DNA of 51,636 bases from Bacteroidales bacterium (GTDB lineage: Bacteria > Bacteroidota > Bacteroidia > Bacteroidales > UBA4417). How positions within the stretch are numbered: the first letter of the stretch is position 1; each line of letters opens with the position of its first letter. Made by a program: the position numbers and the translations under genes. Shown in pieces: positions 1-8,912 of the stretch. Below the pieces are notes generated by a model. It had not been told where the DNA came from. It ran no database searches and saw only the letters and a program-made list of their open reading frames with translations. Where the stretch lies: positions 1 to 51,636 of the forward strand of contig JAURYB010000187.1 of assembly GCA_030654075.1 (NCBI GenBank), written 5' to 3'.

Positions 1-1330
1 AATCCAGCATCCGGTCTTCTTTTCTAAGCTCTCTTTTAAGTGACTCAATTAAGTCGTTCATCGTTATCAATCTCTTCAGCGCAAATGAGTTTATAGCAGC
101 ATTATGTATGGAGTTAAGAATTGTTGAACCAGTCACTTCATATTTATCAGCAATATTTTGTAATTCTGCTTCTGTTAAGCCATGATTGGCAGGTAAATAG
201 ATATTCCATAAATGAAGCCGTTCAACCGTATCGGGTATCGGGAAATGGACAATTGCATTAAACCTTCTCAGGAAAGCCTGGTCGATATTCGCTTTATTGT
301 TTGAAGCCAGGATTACCAGCCCGTTGAAATCCTCGATCCGCTGAAGCAAATAGGATGTTTCCTGGTTGGCATACCTGTCGTGAGCGCTCGATACCGATGT
401 GCGTTTCCCAAACAAAGCGTCAGCTTCGTCGAAAAACAATATCCAGTTTTTGTCTTCTGCTTTTTGAAATATTTTTTCCAGATTCTTTTCCGTTTCACCA
501 ATGTATTTCGATACAACCTGCGACAAATCTATCCGGTAAACATCCCTGTTAAACTGCTTTCCGAGCAAAGTTGCCGTGAACGTTTTTCCTGTTCCTGGGG
601 GCCCATAAAACAAGGCTTTATACCCGGCTTTGAATTTGTGTTGCAAATCCCATTCGTTGATCATGCTTTCGTGATGGGCAATCCAGTTGCGGATGGTTTC
701 CACTTCAACCATAGTTGTTTCGTTGATCACAAGATTGCTCCATTCCAGGTTTGTGGATATATACTTGGCAGGAAATTCAGTGCTTAATTTTGGACGGCTG
801 ACGCCTTTAAACAACAATTTATCAAGTACTTCAGTGTTGAGAACGATCCGGCCGCTCAGGTGAGGTTCTCCTTCATTTGTGTTTTCAAGGCGGAGGATAT
901 TTTTCTTATAAAAAACATGGTCCGAATTAAAATACTGCATGGCCCGCATTTTTAAATTCAGGTCACTTCCGGCAATCAGGAACAATGCAGTTTCGCCTGT
1001 TGGAATAAATCCCCTGTGATTTGCACCTTTAACACCGCCCAACTCCTGTAACTCTGTGCCTTCCGGGAAAATGCGTGATACCACTGAATCGAAATAGCCG
1101 GGAATCAGATAGGGGAGAAGCGCAATGAGGCAAATGAGTTCTTCCTCTTTGCTAAGCTTAATGCCTATGCTCTTACTTATAAATTCCGTATGAAATTTAG
1201 CCAGTGGTTTCATCAGGCGTTGTTTATTTATATCCGGTGAGCTGTTTCTTAAATTTTTGATCCTGAATTGTATTAACTCTTCAAGTTGAATCAGAAGTTC
1301 TTCCCAATATTGGTTTGAAATCGAGATCAT
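1..1330 (-). CDS. AAA+ ATPase, C-terminus cut by window edge
   Basis: The frame is open from an ATG at 1330 to the left edge, about 443 residues. The AAA module sits in the second half: Walker A GPPGTGKT (residues 243-250), pore-loop-like YIGE, Walker B FFDEAD (DEAD at 301-304), a sensor-1-like ILASNN and an RRF arginine-finger region. The first ~200 residues are a poorly recognisable helical region, followed by a segment resembling the pre-AAA part of ATPases found with extracellular contractile injection systems (Afp15/Pvc15 type). That assignment is an inference from overall resemblance; a generic AAA protease-like or remodelling ATPase is the alternative. No other injection-system gene lies in the window, but the downstream side of this gene is outside it. 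Confidence 0.8.
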   Translation of the reverse strand, partial: MISISNQYWEELLIQLEELIQFRIKNLRNSSPDINKQRLMKPLAKFHTEFISKSIGIKLSKEEELICLIALLPYLIPGYFDSVVSRIFPEGTELQELGGVKGANHRGFIPTGETALFLIAGSDLNLKMRAMQYFNSDHVFYKKNILRLENTNEGEPHLSGRIVLNTEVLDKLLFKGVSRPKLSTEFPAKYISTNLEWSNLVINETTMVEVETIRNWIAHHESMINEWDLQHKFKAGYKALFYGPPGTGKTFTATLLGKQFNRDVYRIDLSQVVSKYIGETEKNLEKIFQKAEDKNWILFFDEADALFGKRTSVSSAHDRYANQETSYLLQRIEDFNGLVILASNNKANIDQAFLRRFNAIVHFPIPDTVERLHLWNIYLPANHGLTEAELQNIADKYEVTGSTILNSIHNAAINSFALKRLITMNDLIESLKRELRKEDRMLD

Positions 1331-2201
1331 AATTGAGATAATCAGGGCGTTTAATCAATAAGAATTGAAAATAGCGTGGACTAGAATGACGATTTTCAGG
1401 AAGGATAATGAGTCAGAATAGTAAAGGTGGAATTACGCGTTAGGTTATTGATCCTGTTACTATATCGCAGCATGCGTTTTTCAGAAAGGAGGGATAATAG
1501 TCAGAATGAAGAATAATTGTACGGTTCATCAACTGATGATTAAATCTCCAATAGCTTGCAGCACAAATCAAAGCAAACATTTCAGCATTGAAATGTTATT
1601 AAATCGGGCTACTAAAATTAGTTTGAACGGGTATAGTTACAGAATCTTTATACAAGATACCCTTTGAGTTGGTAAGGGAGTAGTGTTTGTAATGTTTTGC
1701 CTCAGATTTTGATTAGTTTAACTGTAAGTAGCAATATTCAAGCTAATTAAACACATCTTTTATAGGAACGTTATCAAACATCTTTGATCTGCCTCAAATC
1801 TGAACTCCTCTTTACTCAGGTCAGTTTGAGAATTTATAAATGTAAAAACAGAGAAGAATTATTTTTGTTTTAAGTTGATATGAAAAATTCAAATATTTTT
1901 TTTACTAAATTGCTGGAAGAATAAATGGAGTATTTGGTTAAAACTTGTTTGTTTAATTGTATAAATCTGTATATCAAGATTATATAATATATGTTAACAG
2001 ATAAGTAATAGATTTTACAGCAAATAAAAACATTTTTACCAGAAGAAAACCGACTTATTATTAACATTTTGTTAACCAGAATTAACATATTGGTTCCAGA
2101 AAATCAGGTCTTGAAAACAGATTTAATGCCAAAAACAACAACTTTTGCCCGAAAGGAAAAGCAGTTATTATGCAAACAAAAATTCTAAAGAAGTAGAAGT
2201 A
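1331..2201. other. AT-rich intergenic spacer, no gene seen
   Basis: This 870-bp spacer lies between two minus-strand genes. The only reading frame of note (72 codons on the minus strand, 1870-2088) is lysine, isoleucine and tyrosine rich with no family resemblance, as expected of AT-rich DNA by chance. A weak inverted pair GGGTAT/ATACCC lies around 1630-1665. Nothing else supportable is visible. Confidence 0.5.
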
Positions 2202-4529
2202 CTAAAACTTAAGTTTGGCAAACCTTAGCAACAACTGTTTCTGCCCAATGCCGTTAAATTGCACCGTTGCTTTCTTATTTGGTCCTGAACCTTCAACAGT
2301 AATAACCTTGCCTTCACCGAATGTTGCGTGTTCAACAGTCATCCCAACCTGAATTTTATCGAAATCATCGTTTCCCGTCGCTGCGGCCGGTGCCGGAGCT
2401 TCTTTCTGATAACTGCCCACTTTTTTAAAGTTTCCGGGAGGAGGTGTAGCTGGTTTAGGCGCTTCTGCCTGTGTAGGTTTAACCTGTTTTGGCGGGTAGG
2501 AGGGTTTGGTAGTTTTTTGTTGCACATCTTCACTCAACCTGTTCCATTTGGCACGGGCAGGGCGTTCTACATAGCGCTCGTCAATTTCATCGATAAACCT
2601 GCTTGGTTCCGATAAAGTAAGCTGTCCCCATTTATACCGGCTTTCGGCATAAGAAATGGTTGCTTTCTTTTCGGCACGGGTAATTGCAACATAAAACAAG
2701 CGGCGTTCTTCTTCCAGATCGGCTCTTGAATTTATCGACATGAACGAAGGAAATAGGTTTTCCTCCAAACCGGCAATAAATACATAAGGAAACTCCAGCC
2801 CTTTCGCCTGGTGAATAGTCATTAGGGAAACACGGTCGGTATCATTTTTATCGCCGGTATCCTGGTCGGTAAGTAACGAAACTTCCTGCATAAACAAATC
2901 CAGGTGACGGATTTCACCGGTTTGTTCTTCAGGTCCCGGCTCGCGTTCGGTAAATTCCTGGACGGCATTCAGTAAAGCTTCGATATTTTCCATCCGGGCC
3001 TGGCCTTCGATGGTTTTATCTTCGTCAACTTCCTTAATAATTCCTGATGCCTTAGCTATATATTCGGCAAGTTCAAATGCACCGCGAGTTTGCAGCTGAG
3101 CTCCGAATGCCTGGATCATCGTTATAAAACTATTGATGGCTGAAATGGTTTTCCCACCCAATCCCAGTTGATACGAAGAATGATTGGAGATTATATCCCA
3201 TATAGAGAGATTCCCTTGTCCCGCCAGTATGGTAATTTTTTGCATTGTAGTTTCACCAATTCCACGATGCGGATAATTGATAATTCGTCTCAGAGCTTCC
3301 TCATCAAGCGGATTAACTGCCAGGCGGAAATAAGCCAGTAAATCCTTAATTTCTTTGCGGCTGTAGAAGGATAATCCGCCATAAATTCTGTAAGGAATAT
3401 TCAGACGGCGTAAAGCTTCTTCCAGCGATCGGGATTGAGCATTGGTCCGGTAAAGAATGGCAAACGCATCGTTACGGAGTTGCTCATTCATCTTTATCTC
3501 AAAAATGCTGTTTGCAACCAAAGTACCTTCTTCAGTGTCGCTGGTAGCTTTTATGATTTTTATCGGCTGCCCGACTTCATTTTCGGTCCATACATCCTTT
3601 TGAATCTGATCTTTATTATTGGCAATAATACTGTTTGCTGCATGCACCAGACTCTGGGTCGAGCGGTAATTTTGTTCCAGTTTGAAAAGTTTATATTCAG
3701 GATAATCGTTTCTGAAATTCAGGATATTCTGAATATTAGCACCACGGAAAGCATAAATACTCTGGGCATCATCGCCAACCACACATATATTAAGGAAACG
3801 GGAAGCCAGCTTCTTTACAATGATATACTGCGAAAAGTTTGTATCCTGGTATTCATCCACAAGAATATACCTGAACTTATCCTGGTATTTATACAGGATT
3901 TCAGCGTGATCGCGAAGTAAAACATTGGTATTGAATAACAGATCATCAAAATCCATGGCTCCCGATTTGAAAAGCCTGTTTTGATAACGGGTATATATCT
4001 GGCCAATTGCTGGTTTCTTTGCCTGTTTATCCTGCTCAATAATTTCAGCATTGCTATTGTAATCTTCAGGTGTTATGAGGTTTGATTTGGCAGCCGAAAT
4101 GCGTGAGAGCACATTATTGGCAGCGTATTCCTTCGGATCGAGTTCGAATTCTTTAACAATATTCCGGATCAGGCTTTTGCTGTCATCGCTATCGTAAATG
4201 GTGAAATTCGGAGGATAGCCGAGCAAATGTCCGTCAATCCTTAAAATGCGTGCAAAAACTGAGTGGAATGTTCCCATCCATACATTGCGTGCTTCGCCTC
4301 CCACAATTTTCACAATTCTGTCCTTCATTTCGCGGGCAGCCTTGTTGGTAAAGGTGAGGCAGAGTATATTGAAGGGATCGACTTTCTTTTCGATAAGGTG
4401 AGCTACGCGGTAAGTCAGCACGCGGGTTTTACCCGAGCCGGCTCCGGCTATTACCATTATAGGTCCGTCGATGCATTCCACAGCCTTACGCTGCGATTCG
4501 TTTAGTTCGTCAAGTATGCTTTTGCTCAA
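2202..4529 (-). CDS. pcrA: UvrD/Rep-family 3'-5' DNA helicase (PcrA-like)
   Basis: This is a superfamily 1A ATP-dependent helicase expected to act in nucleotide excision repair, replication restart and removal of proteins from DNA. Motifs in order: Q-motif LNESQRKAV near the N-terminus, Walker A AGAGSGKT (about residues 28-35), motif II VDEYQDTN, motif III GDDAQSIYAFRGA, motif IV YRTNAQSR, motif V TIHQAKGLEFPYVFIAGL and motif VI RRLFYVAITRA. After a Pro/Ala/Lys-rich linker, a C-terminal Tudor-like segment (VGMTVEHATFGEGKV) matches the small domain of PcrA. The 775-residue length is normal. The start codon is TTG; no in-frame ATG lies just upstream and the N-terminus matches the family. UvrD and PcrA cannot be separated by reading alone. 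Confidence 0.93.
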   Translation of the reverse strand: MSKSILDELNESQRKAVECIDGPIMVIAGAGSGKTRVLTYRVAHLIEKKVDPFNILCLTFTNKAAREMKDRIVKIVGGEARNVWMGTFHSVFARILRIDGHLLGYPPNFTIYDSDDSKSLIRNIVKEFELDPKEYAANNVLSRISAAKSNLITPEDYNSNAEIIEQDKQAKKPAIGQIYTRYQNRLFKSGAMDFDDLLFNTNVLLRDHAEILYKYQDKFRYILVDEYQDTNFSQYIIVKKLASRFLNICVVGDDAQSIYAFRGANIQNILNFRNDYPEYKLFKLEQNYRSTQSLVHAANSIIANNKDQIQKDVWTENEVGQPIKIIKATSDTEEGTLVANSIFEIKMNEQLRNDAFAILYRTNAQSRSLEEALRRLNIPYRIYGGLSFYSRKEIKDLLAYFRLAVNPLDEEALRRIINYPHRGIGETTMQKITILAGQGNLSIWDIISNHSSYQLGLGGKTISAINSFITMIQAFGAQLQTRGAFELAEYIAKASGIIKEVDEDKTIEGQARMENIEALLNAVQEFTEREPGPEEQTGEIRHLDLFMQEVSLLTDQDTGDKNDTDRVSLMTIHQAKGLEFPYVFIAGLEENLFPSFMSINSRADLEEERRLFYVAITRAEKKATISYAESRYKWGQLTLSEPSRFIDEIDERYVERPARAKWNRLSEDVQQKTTKPSYPPKQVKPTQAEAPKPATPPPGNFKKVGSYQKEAPAPAAATGNDDFDKIQVGMTVEHATFGEGKVITVEGSGPNKKATVQFNGIGQKQLLLRFAKLKF

Positions 4530-4555
4530 TGTATGGGGCTATTTTAAAGGAACTG

Positions 4556-4563
4556 CAAATTTA
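4556..4563 (-). promoter_or_regulatory. Putative -7 element upstream of the helicase gene
   Basis: On the minus strand the sequence reads TAAATTTG followed by CA, which fits the Bacteroidota -7 consensus TAnnTTTG, 27 nt before the TTG start. A TTG at the expected -33 spacing is not present, so support is partial. Confidence 0.35.
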
Positions 4564-4730
4564 AGACATATGCCTATGCAGCCGGAAGATTTTTATTAAC
4601 ATGAAGGTTTGGGCCAGGGAAATGGTAGGAAATAGAAAAATGGAAAATAGAAAATGGGAAGGGAAAACAGTTGTTTATCTGACCTTGTATTAGATTGTTT
4701 TTATAATGGTTACAGGCTGACCACTATTGA

Positions 4731-4962
4731 CAATTGAATGACGACTCAACCATCTATAAAAATCTGCAAAACTCAATCCTCAACAATTGAATGACTACTA
4801 TATCTTCAAAAAAAACTATGATACTCAGTCTTCCACAACTGAATGACAACTCATACATCTCGAAAATCTGCAAAACTCAATCCTCAACAATTGAATGACT
4901 ACTATATCTTCAAAAAAAACTCTGATACTCAGTCTTCCACAACTGAATGACCATTGAATGAC
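4731..4962. repeat. 52-bp tandem repeat with 104-bp higher-order period
   Basis: The 12-mer CAAYTGAATGAC starts at 4731, 4784, 4836, 4888 and 4940, a near-exact 52-bp step, with a shortened sixth copy at 4952-4962. Two 52-bp subunit types alternate (CAATTGAATGAC and CAACTGAATGAC), giving a 104-bp unit at 4759-4862 repeated almost identically at 4863-4951. No reading frame runs through it. It lies between two minus-strand genes and ends about 14 bp from the stop codon of the S1 protein gene. The intervals are themselves repeated, so it is not a CRISPR array. Confidence 0.85.
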
Positions 4963-4975
4963 TACACAACCTGCT

Positions 4976-5821
4976 CTAATTCTCCGTCTTCTCCACCAAC
5001 CTTATTCCATTCTGTCCAATCTCAATCACCCTGCTTTTATACAAACTCCCGACAGCCATTTTGAAATTTTTCTTGCTTATTCCAAAGGTTTCATAGATTT
5101 CATCAGCAGGACTTTTATCGGTCAGTGGCATAAATCCGTTTTTTCGTTTCAGGTATTCAACTATAAGTTCCGCAGAAGTAGTTGCTTTTTTATACCCGGC
5201 AGGATAAAGGTTCAGATCAATTTTTCCATCTTCGCGTACCTTATTAATATAGCCGGAAATATGCTCACCACGGTTTAAAGGTTGGAAAACTTCGCCGCTG
5301 TAAAGCATTCCCCAATGCGAATTATTGATAATGGCATTATATCCCAGTGGGCACGGACCGTAAATGAAAAGTCCAACTTCATCGCCGGGTTTGTACGTTG
5401 CAGGTTCTTTATCCAGGAATTTATCTACTTTGGCAGAAGCTGCTATGCGGTTAGTCTGTTCGTCAAGGTAAACATGAACGATATGCCAACTTCCTGGTTC
5501 CATTTTTACTTTCTGTTCCCTGAAAGGTACAAGTAAGTCTTTCTGCAATCCCCAGTTCAGAAAAGCACCAACTGCGTTAACCTCTATGATTTCCAGCAAA
5601 GCAAATTCACCGACTTCACAGTAAGGTTCTTCTTTTGTAGCAATTAACCGGTCTTCTGAGTCGAAATACAGAAATACTTCAATTTCTTCACCCTCTTTCA
5701 TCCCTTTAGGTGCATATTTCCCCGGAAGAAGTATATCTCCCAGTTCCTCACCATCGAGGAAATAACCGCTGCTTGTTTCACGCAGAACTTTGAGTGTATT
5801 GTACCGACCAACTGTTGCCAT
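4976..5821 (-). CDS. CvfB-like S1-domain RNA-binding protein
   Basis: About 281 residues, the usual size for the CvfB/YitL family: tandem S1-type OB folds followed by a C-terminal winged helix. Visible are three beta-rich OB-like blocks (GEELGDILLPGKYAPKG; a second around VGAFLNWGLQKDLLVPF, the diagnostic CvfB segment; a third around GYINKVREDGKIDLNL) and a C-terminal helix-turn-helix (ADEIYETFGISKKNFKMAVGSLYK). Its role is probably RNA binding and post-transcriptional regulation, by family. An upstream in-frame TTG at 5848 would add nine residues; the ATG at 5821 was chosen because it gives the family length and a typical start. Confidence 0.85.
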   Translation of the reverse strand: MATVGRYNTLKVLRETSSGYFLDGEELGDILLPGKYAPKGMKEGEEIEVFLYFDSEDRLIATKEEPYCEVGEFALLEIIEVNAVGAFLNWGLQKDLLVPFREQKVKMEPGSWHIVHVYLDEQTNRIAASAKVDKFLDKEPATYKPGDEVGLFIYGPCPLGYNAIINNSHWGMLYSGEVFQPLNRGEHISGYINKVREDGKIDLNLYPAGYKKATTSAELIVEYLKRKNGFMPLTDKSPADEIYETFGISKKNFKMAVGSLYKSRVIEIGQNGIRLVEKTEN

Positions 5822-5859
5822 AAAATCTGATTGTTTTAATTGTGGCAAAGGTACGCCCT

Positions 5860-6020
5860 TTTTTTCTATGTCTCTTAAACTCTATGTCTCTTCATCTCTA
5901 AGTCTCTAAGTCCCTTCGTCTCCTTTCTACCTTGTCTCTCTTCGCCCCCTCGCCCCCTCGCCCCATCGCTTAGTCCCTCCCTCGCCTCCCCACCTTCCCA
6001 ATCCCCATTCCCCGCTAATT
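5860..6020. repeat. Strand-asymmetric pyrimidine-rich simple repeat
   Basis: About 160 bp almost purely C and T on the plus strand. It drifts from CTCTAAGTCTCTAAGTC-like heptamer/octamer units to a CGCCCCCTCGCCCC block, then CCTCCC-type sequence. It fills the spacer between the divergent CvfB-like and LiaF-like genes. No gene is present. Confidence 0.7.
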
Positions 6021-6117
6021 TCCGCCATTCACCGATTTCCTATTTCACAACTATATGCACCACCGTAAATTTGCTTCATCAATTCAACATCAATTAACCA
6101 TTGTAAACTTATTAGCC

Positions 6118-6879
6118 ATGGACTACAATTATAACAAAACAGACAACAACAGCGATCCACAAAAAGCTGTTGTAAAAGGTGTACCCGGAAAAGCAGCAGC
6201 CCTCGGTGTTTTAGTAATCGGTGCAGGTTTATTGTTACTGGCACGAAATACCGGATTACTTACTCCAACAATAAGCCGCATTATTTTCTCATGGGAAATG
6301 TTACTTATCGCAATCGGAGTTGTCAATATCTTCTGGCGCCAGTCATTCTGGTCAGGCGTTATTCTGATAGGATTAGGTGGATTCTTCCTCCTGGTGAATT
6401 TCTACCATATGCCTTTCAGCACCTGGCAGTTATTTTTACCGGCTCTGATTATATTGGTTGGTCTAAAAATGATATTCGGACCATCGCGGTTTGATAAAGA
6501 TATGTTTAAGAAACCTATGTTTAATCATACAGTCGGGAATGAAGATTTTTTCGAAGACATCGCCATATTCGGAGGTGGCGAACGTAAAGTAGTTACTCCA
6601 AACTTCAAAGGCGGACGCATGGTTGCCATGTTTGGTGGTTCAAAGGTGGATTTCACACACTGCAATATTGTTCCCGGTGATCGTCCTGTTATTGAAGTTG
6701 TTCATATATTTGGAGGTTCGGGAATCATTGTTCCTTCCGACTGGAACGTAAAAGTTGAAGTATTCAATATCTTCGGAGGATATGTTGATAAGCGAATTTC
6801 TTCGCAAGTTGACTATAATAAAACACTTATAATAAAAGGAGTTACTATCTTTGGTGGTGGTGAAGTGAAAAGTTACTAA
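6118..6879 (+). CDS. LiaF-like membrane protein (DUF5668-type TM region)
   Basis: 253 residues. Four hydrophobic helices lie between about residues 25 and 125 (AALGVLVIGAGLLLLA, WEMLLIAIGVVNIFW, SGVILIGLGGFFLLVNF, LFLPALIILVGLKMIFG). A C-terminal soluble beta-rich domain follows, with repeated FGGG/FGGS/FGGY turns (AIFGGGERKV, AMFGGSKVD, HIFGGSGIIVP, NIFGGYVDKR, TIFGGGEVKSY), the hallmark of the LiaF/VraT C-terminal domain. Family members modulate envelope-stress two-component systems, which fits the kinase and regulator genes just downstream. The ATG at 6118 was chosen over an upstream ATG at 6055, because the extra N-terminal residues look non-coding. Confidence 0.85.
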   Translation: MDYNYNKTDNNSDPQKAVVKGVPGKAAALGVLVIGAGLLLLARNTGLLTPTISRIIFSWEMLLIAIGVVNIFWRQSFWSGVILIGLGGFFLLVNFYHMPFSTWQLFLPALIILVGLKMIFGPSRFDKDMFKKPMFNHTVGNEDFFEDIAIFGGGERKVVTPNFKGGRMVAMFGGSKVDFTHCNIVPGDRPVIEVVHIFGGSGIIVPSDWNVKVEVFNIFGGYVDKRISSQVDYNKTLIIKGVTIFGGGEVKSY

Positions 6880-6910
6880 TTCGTGATTGTTGATTTGTGA
6901 TTTTTGAATT

Positions 6911-8017
6911 GTGAATTCAGTATTGACCAGACAACCTCCCCAATCCCTAACCCCTAAACCATTGGACAAACCATTTTTAACCCGTAACCTTTGGATTTAT
7001 TTCATTGCATTCTGGATGGCTGTTGCAGTCATCCAGTTTGCATTGTCATATGGTGTTTATGGGCAGGAACTGATTACTTCGATCACCGACAGCCTGATAT
7101 CCAATATAGTATTTGCGGTTCTTGGTATTGGATTATGGAATATGGTTCGCTACTCAGGCAAACAAGTAAGTGGTTTCCTGAAAAACCTGGCATATCATCT
7201 TGCAAGTTGTGCCTTGACTATCCTGATCTGGCAAGTTGTTTCCTATTCATTCCTTCGGTTGTTGTTTGGGAATAACGACGTTTTTATGAATTTTCTGGCC
7301 GAAGCATTGGTTGTAAAGGTTTTGACAGGAGTTCTTATTTACTTTCTGCTCATTTCTGTTGATTTCCTGATATTAAGTTTCGAAGAAATGCAGGAACAGG
7401 CTGAACATGAAGCATCACTTTCATCCATGCTTCGCGAAGCCGAACTCAATATGCTGCGTTCTCAGATCAGGCCGCACTTCCTTTTTAACAGTCTCAATTC
7501 AGTGAGTTCGCTTACACTTTCCAATCCGCAGGCAGCCCAGGATATGATCATCAAATTATCGGAATTTATGCGGCATTCACTTACGCTGGGAGCTGAAACC
7601 ATGAATACCCTGAATGATGAATTATATCATGCCGGTTTGTATCTCGATATTGAAAGAGTCCGTTTTTCCGACCGTATGAAAATCGAAAAGACTATTGATC
7701 CCAAATGCGGGGAAATGATGCTGCCTGCTATGATTCTGCAACCCTTGCTCGAAAACGCTGTTAAACACGGTGTGAATACTATGCTTACCACCTGCATTAT
7801 TACGCTTAAAGCTGAATGCAACGAATCATACCTGGGCATCTCAATCAGCAACACGTTTGATCCGGATGCAGTTCCACGTAAAGGTACAGGAACAGGCTTA
7901 AGCAATGTTCAAAAGCGAATGGCCGCAATTTATGGCCGTAGCGACTTGCTGTCGTCTAATACAACAGATCAGACTTTTGAAGTTAAGCTGCATATTCCGG
8001 CACGAAAAGATAGCTAA
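6911..8017 (+). CDS. LytS/YehU-type sensor histidine kinase
   Basis: 368 residues with a GTG start. Four membrane helices fill about residues 28-155, followed by a short coiled coil (FEEMQEQAEHEASLSSMLREAELNMLRSQ). The His_kinase motif RPHFLFNSLNS carries the phospho-acceptor His189, and the ATP-binding N-box reads LLENAVKHG, with a later GTGLSNVQKRM G-box. This is the non-canonical kinase type that partners LytTR response regulators. It starts 31 bp after the LiaF-like gene and ends 59 bp before the regulator gene, consistent with one operon. The signal is not evident. Confidence 0.92.
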   Translation: MNSVLTRQPPQSLTPKPLDKPFLTRNLWIYFIAFWMAVAVIQFALSYGVYGQELITSITDSLISNIVFAVLGIGLWNMVRYSGKQVSGFLKNLAYHLASCALTILIWQVVSYSFLRLLFGNNDVFMNFLAEALVVKVLTGVLIYFLLISVDFLILSFEEMQEQAEHEASLSSMLREAELNMLRSQIRPHFLFNSLNSVSSLTLSNPQAAQDMIIKLSEFMRHSLTLGAETMNTLNDELYHAGLYLDIERVRFSDRMKIEKTIDPKCGEMMLPAMILQPLLENAVKHGVNTMLTTCIITLKAECNESYLGISISNTFDPDAVPRKGTGTGLSNVQKRMAAIYGRSDLLSSNTTDQTFEVKLHIPARKDS

Positions 8018-8076
8018 AATTTTTACCTTTATAGTTTCTTTAATTAGAGTCTTCACACATTTCAATTCATTTTCAG

Positions 8077-8826
8077 ATGCAACCTATCTCAACCATAATT
8101 ATAGATGATGAATCGCTTGCACGCGATATTGTAAAGCGATACGCCGCTGATTTTCAAATGCTGAATGTCGTAGCCGAATGTGGCGATGGATTCGAAGCGC
8201 TCAGGCAGATCCAGGCGCATAAGCCCGATTTATTATTTCTGGATATCCAGATGCCTAAACTCGATGGCTTCGAATTGCTAGAAGTACTCGATTATAACCC
8301 GGCCATTATATTTACTACCGCTTTCGATCAGTTTGCAATAAAGGCTTTTGAAATGAATGCGGTCGATTATCTGCTAAAACCTTTTTCAAAGGACAGATTC
8401 GAAAGTGCCGTTCAAAAAGCAATTCAGCGGATTAGCATCGAAAAATCAAATGTGAATACTTCTCTTGAAACACTAAAAGAGAATGTCCAGGAATCCCGTG
8501 GTACACTGGATCGCGTTGTTACCCGTCTCGGATCAAAAGTAACCGTTATTCCTGTTGATAGAATATGGTATATCGAATCAGCTGATGATTATGTAATGAT
8601 CTATTCTGAATTGGGTAACCACCTGAAAGAAAAAACCATGAAATTCTTTGAGGAGCATTTGCCAACCAATAATTTCGTGAGGATTCACCGTGGCTCCATT
8701 ATTAACCTGGCACAAATCGCTGCCATCGATCCTTACACAAAGGATACGCATATGGTAACACTTAAATGCGGAGCTAAACTGCGGGCAAGTGCTGACGGGT
8801 ACAAGAATTTGAGGGCGCTGCTATAG
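8077..8826 (+). CDS. LytTR-family response regulator
   Basis: 249 residues. The receiver domain (about 1-120) has the acidic pair IIDDES near residues 9-13, phospho-acceptor Asp56 in LLFLDIQMPKLDGFE, a conserved Thr in FTTAFDQFAIKAF and Lys in LLKPFSKDRF. The C-terminal LytTR DNA-binding domain (about 148-249) shows IWYIESADDYVMIY and FVRIHRGSIINLAQI. It is probably the output partner of the LytS-type kinase directly upstream; target promoters are unknown. An ATG at 8077 follows an AT-rich gap without a Shine-Dalgarno site, as is usual here. Confidence 0.93.
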   Translation: MQPISTIIIDDESLARDIVKRYAADFQMLNVVAECGDGFEALRQIQAHKPDLLFLDIQMPKLDGFELLEVLDYNPAIIFTTAFDQFAIKAFEMNAVDYLLKPFSKDRFESAVQKAIQRISIEKSNVNTSLETLKENVQESRGTLDRVVTRLGSKVTVIPVDRIWYIESADDYVMIYSELGNHLKEKTMKFFEEHLPTNNFVRIHRGSIINLAQIAAIDPYTKDTHMVTLKCGAKLRASADGYKNLRALL

Positions 8827-8838
8827 GTGGTTGCCGTA

Positions 8839-8870
8839 GGTGTCTGCACACCCGCAGGGTGTCTGACACC
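8839..8870. repeat. REP-like palindrome 1
   Basis: Two nested stems: outer GGTGT/ACACC and inner ACACCC/GGGTGT around a GCA loop, with a TGTCTG motif in the internal loop. It lies 12 bp after the response regulator gene and next to the transposase 3' end, and could also act in transcript termination. Confidence 0.75.
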
Positions 8871-8879
8871 GAAACTCCT

Positions 8880-8902
8880 CCCGCTAGTTGTCTGACAACG
8901 GG
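8880..8902. repeat. REP-like palindrome 2 (short form)
   Basis: A short single-hairpin relative: GTTGT (8887-8891), CTG loop, ACAAC (8895-8899), with a CCCG/CGGG outer pair. It shares the central TGTCTGACA with the other palindromes but has a different stem sequence. Confidence 0.6.
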
Positions 8903-8912
8903 ATTTGGGCTA

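Noticed and set aside
380..787. 135-codon plus-strand frame with hydrophobic and Phe-rich product
   Set aside because: It is antisense to the AAA+ ATPase Walker A and B region, where the minus-strand frame has clear conserved motifs.
1870..2088. 72-codon minus-strand frame in the first spacer
   Set aside because: Ile, Tyr, Lys-rich product without features, as expected in AT-rich DNA by chance.
3435..3920. 161-codon plus-strand frame inside the helicase gene
   Set aside because: It is opposite the conserved helicase motifs and has no family resemblance; a shadow frame.
4731..4962. Possible CRISPR array because of evenly spaced 12-mers
   Set aside because: The intervals between the 12-mers are themselves repeated, repeat units are too short, and no cas gene is present; this is a tandem repeat.
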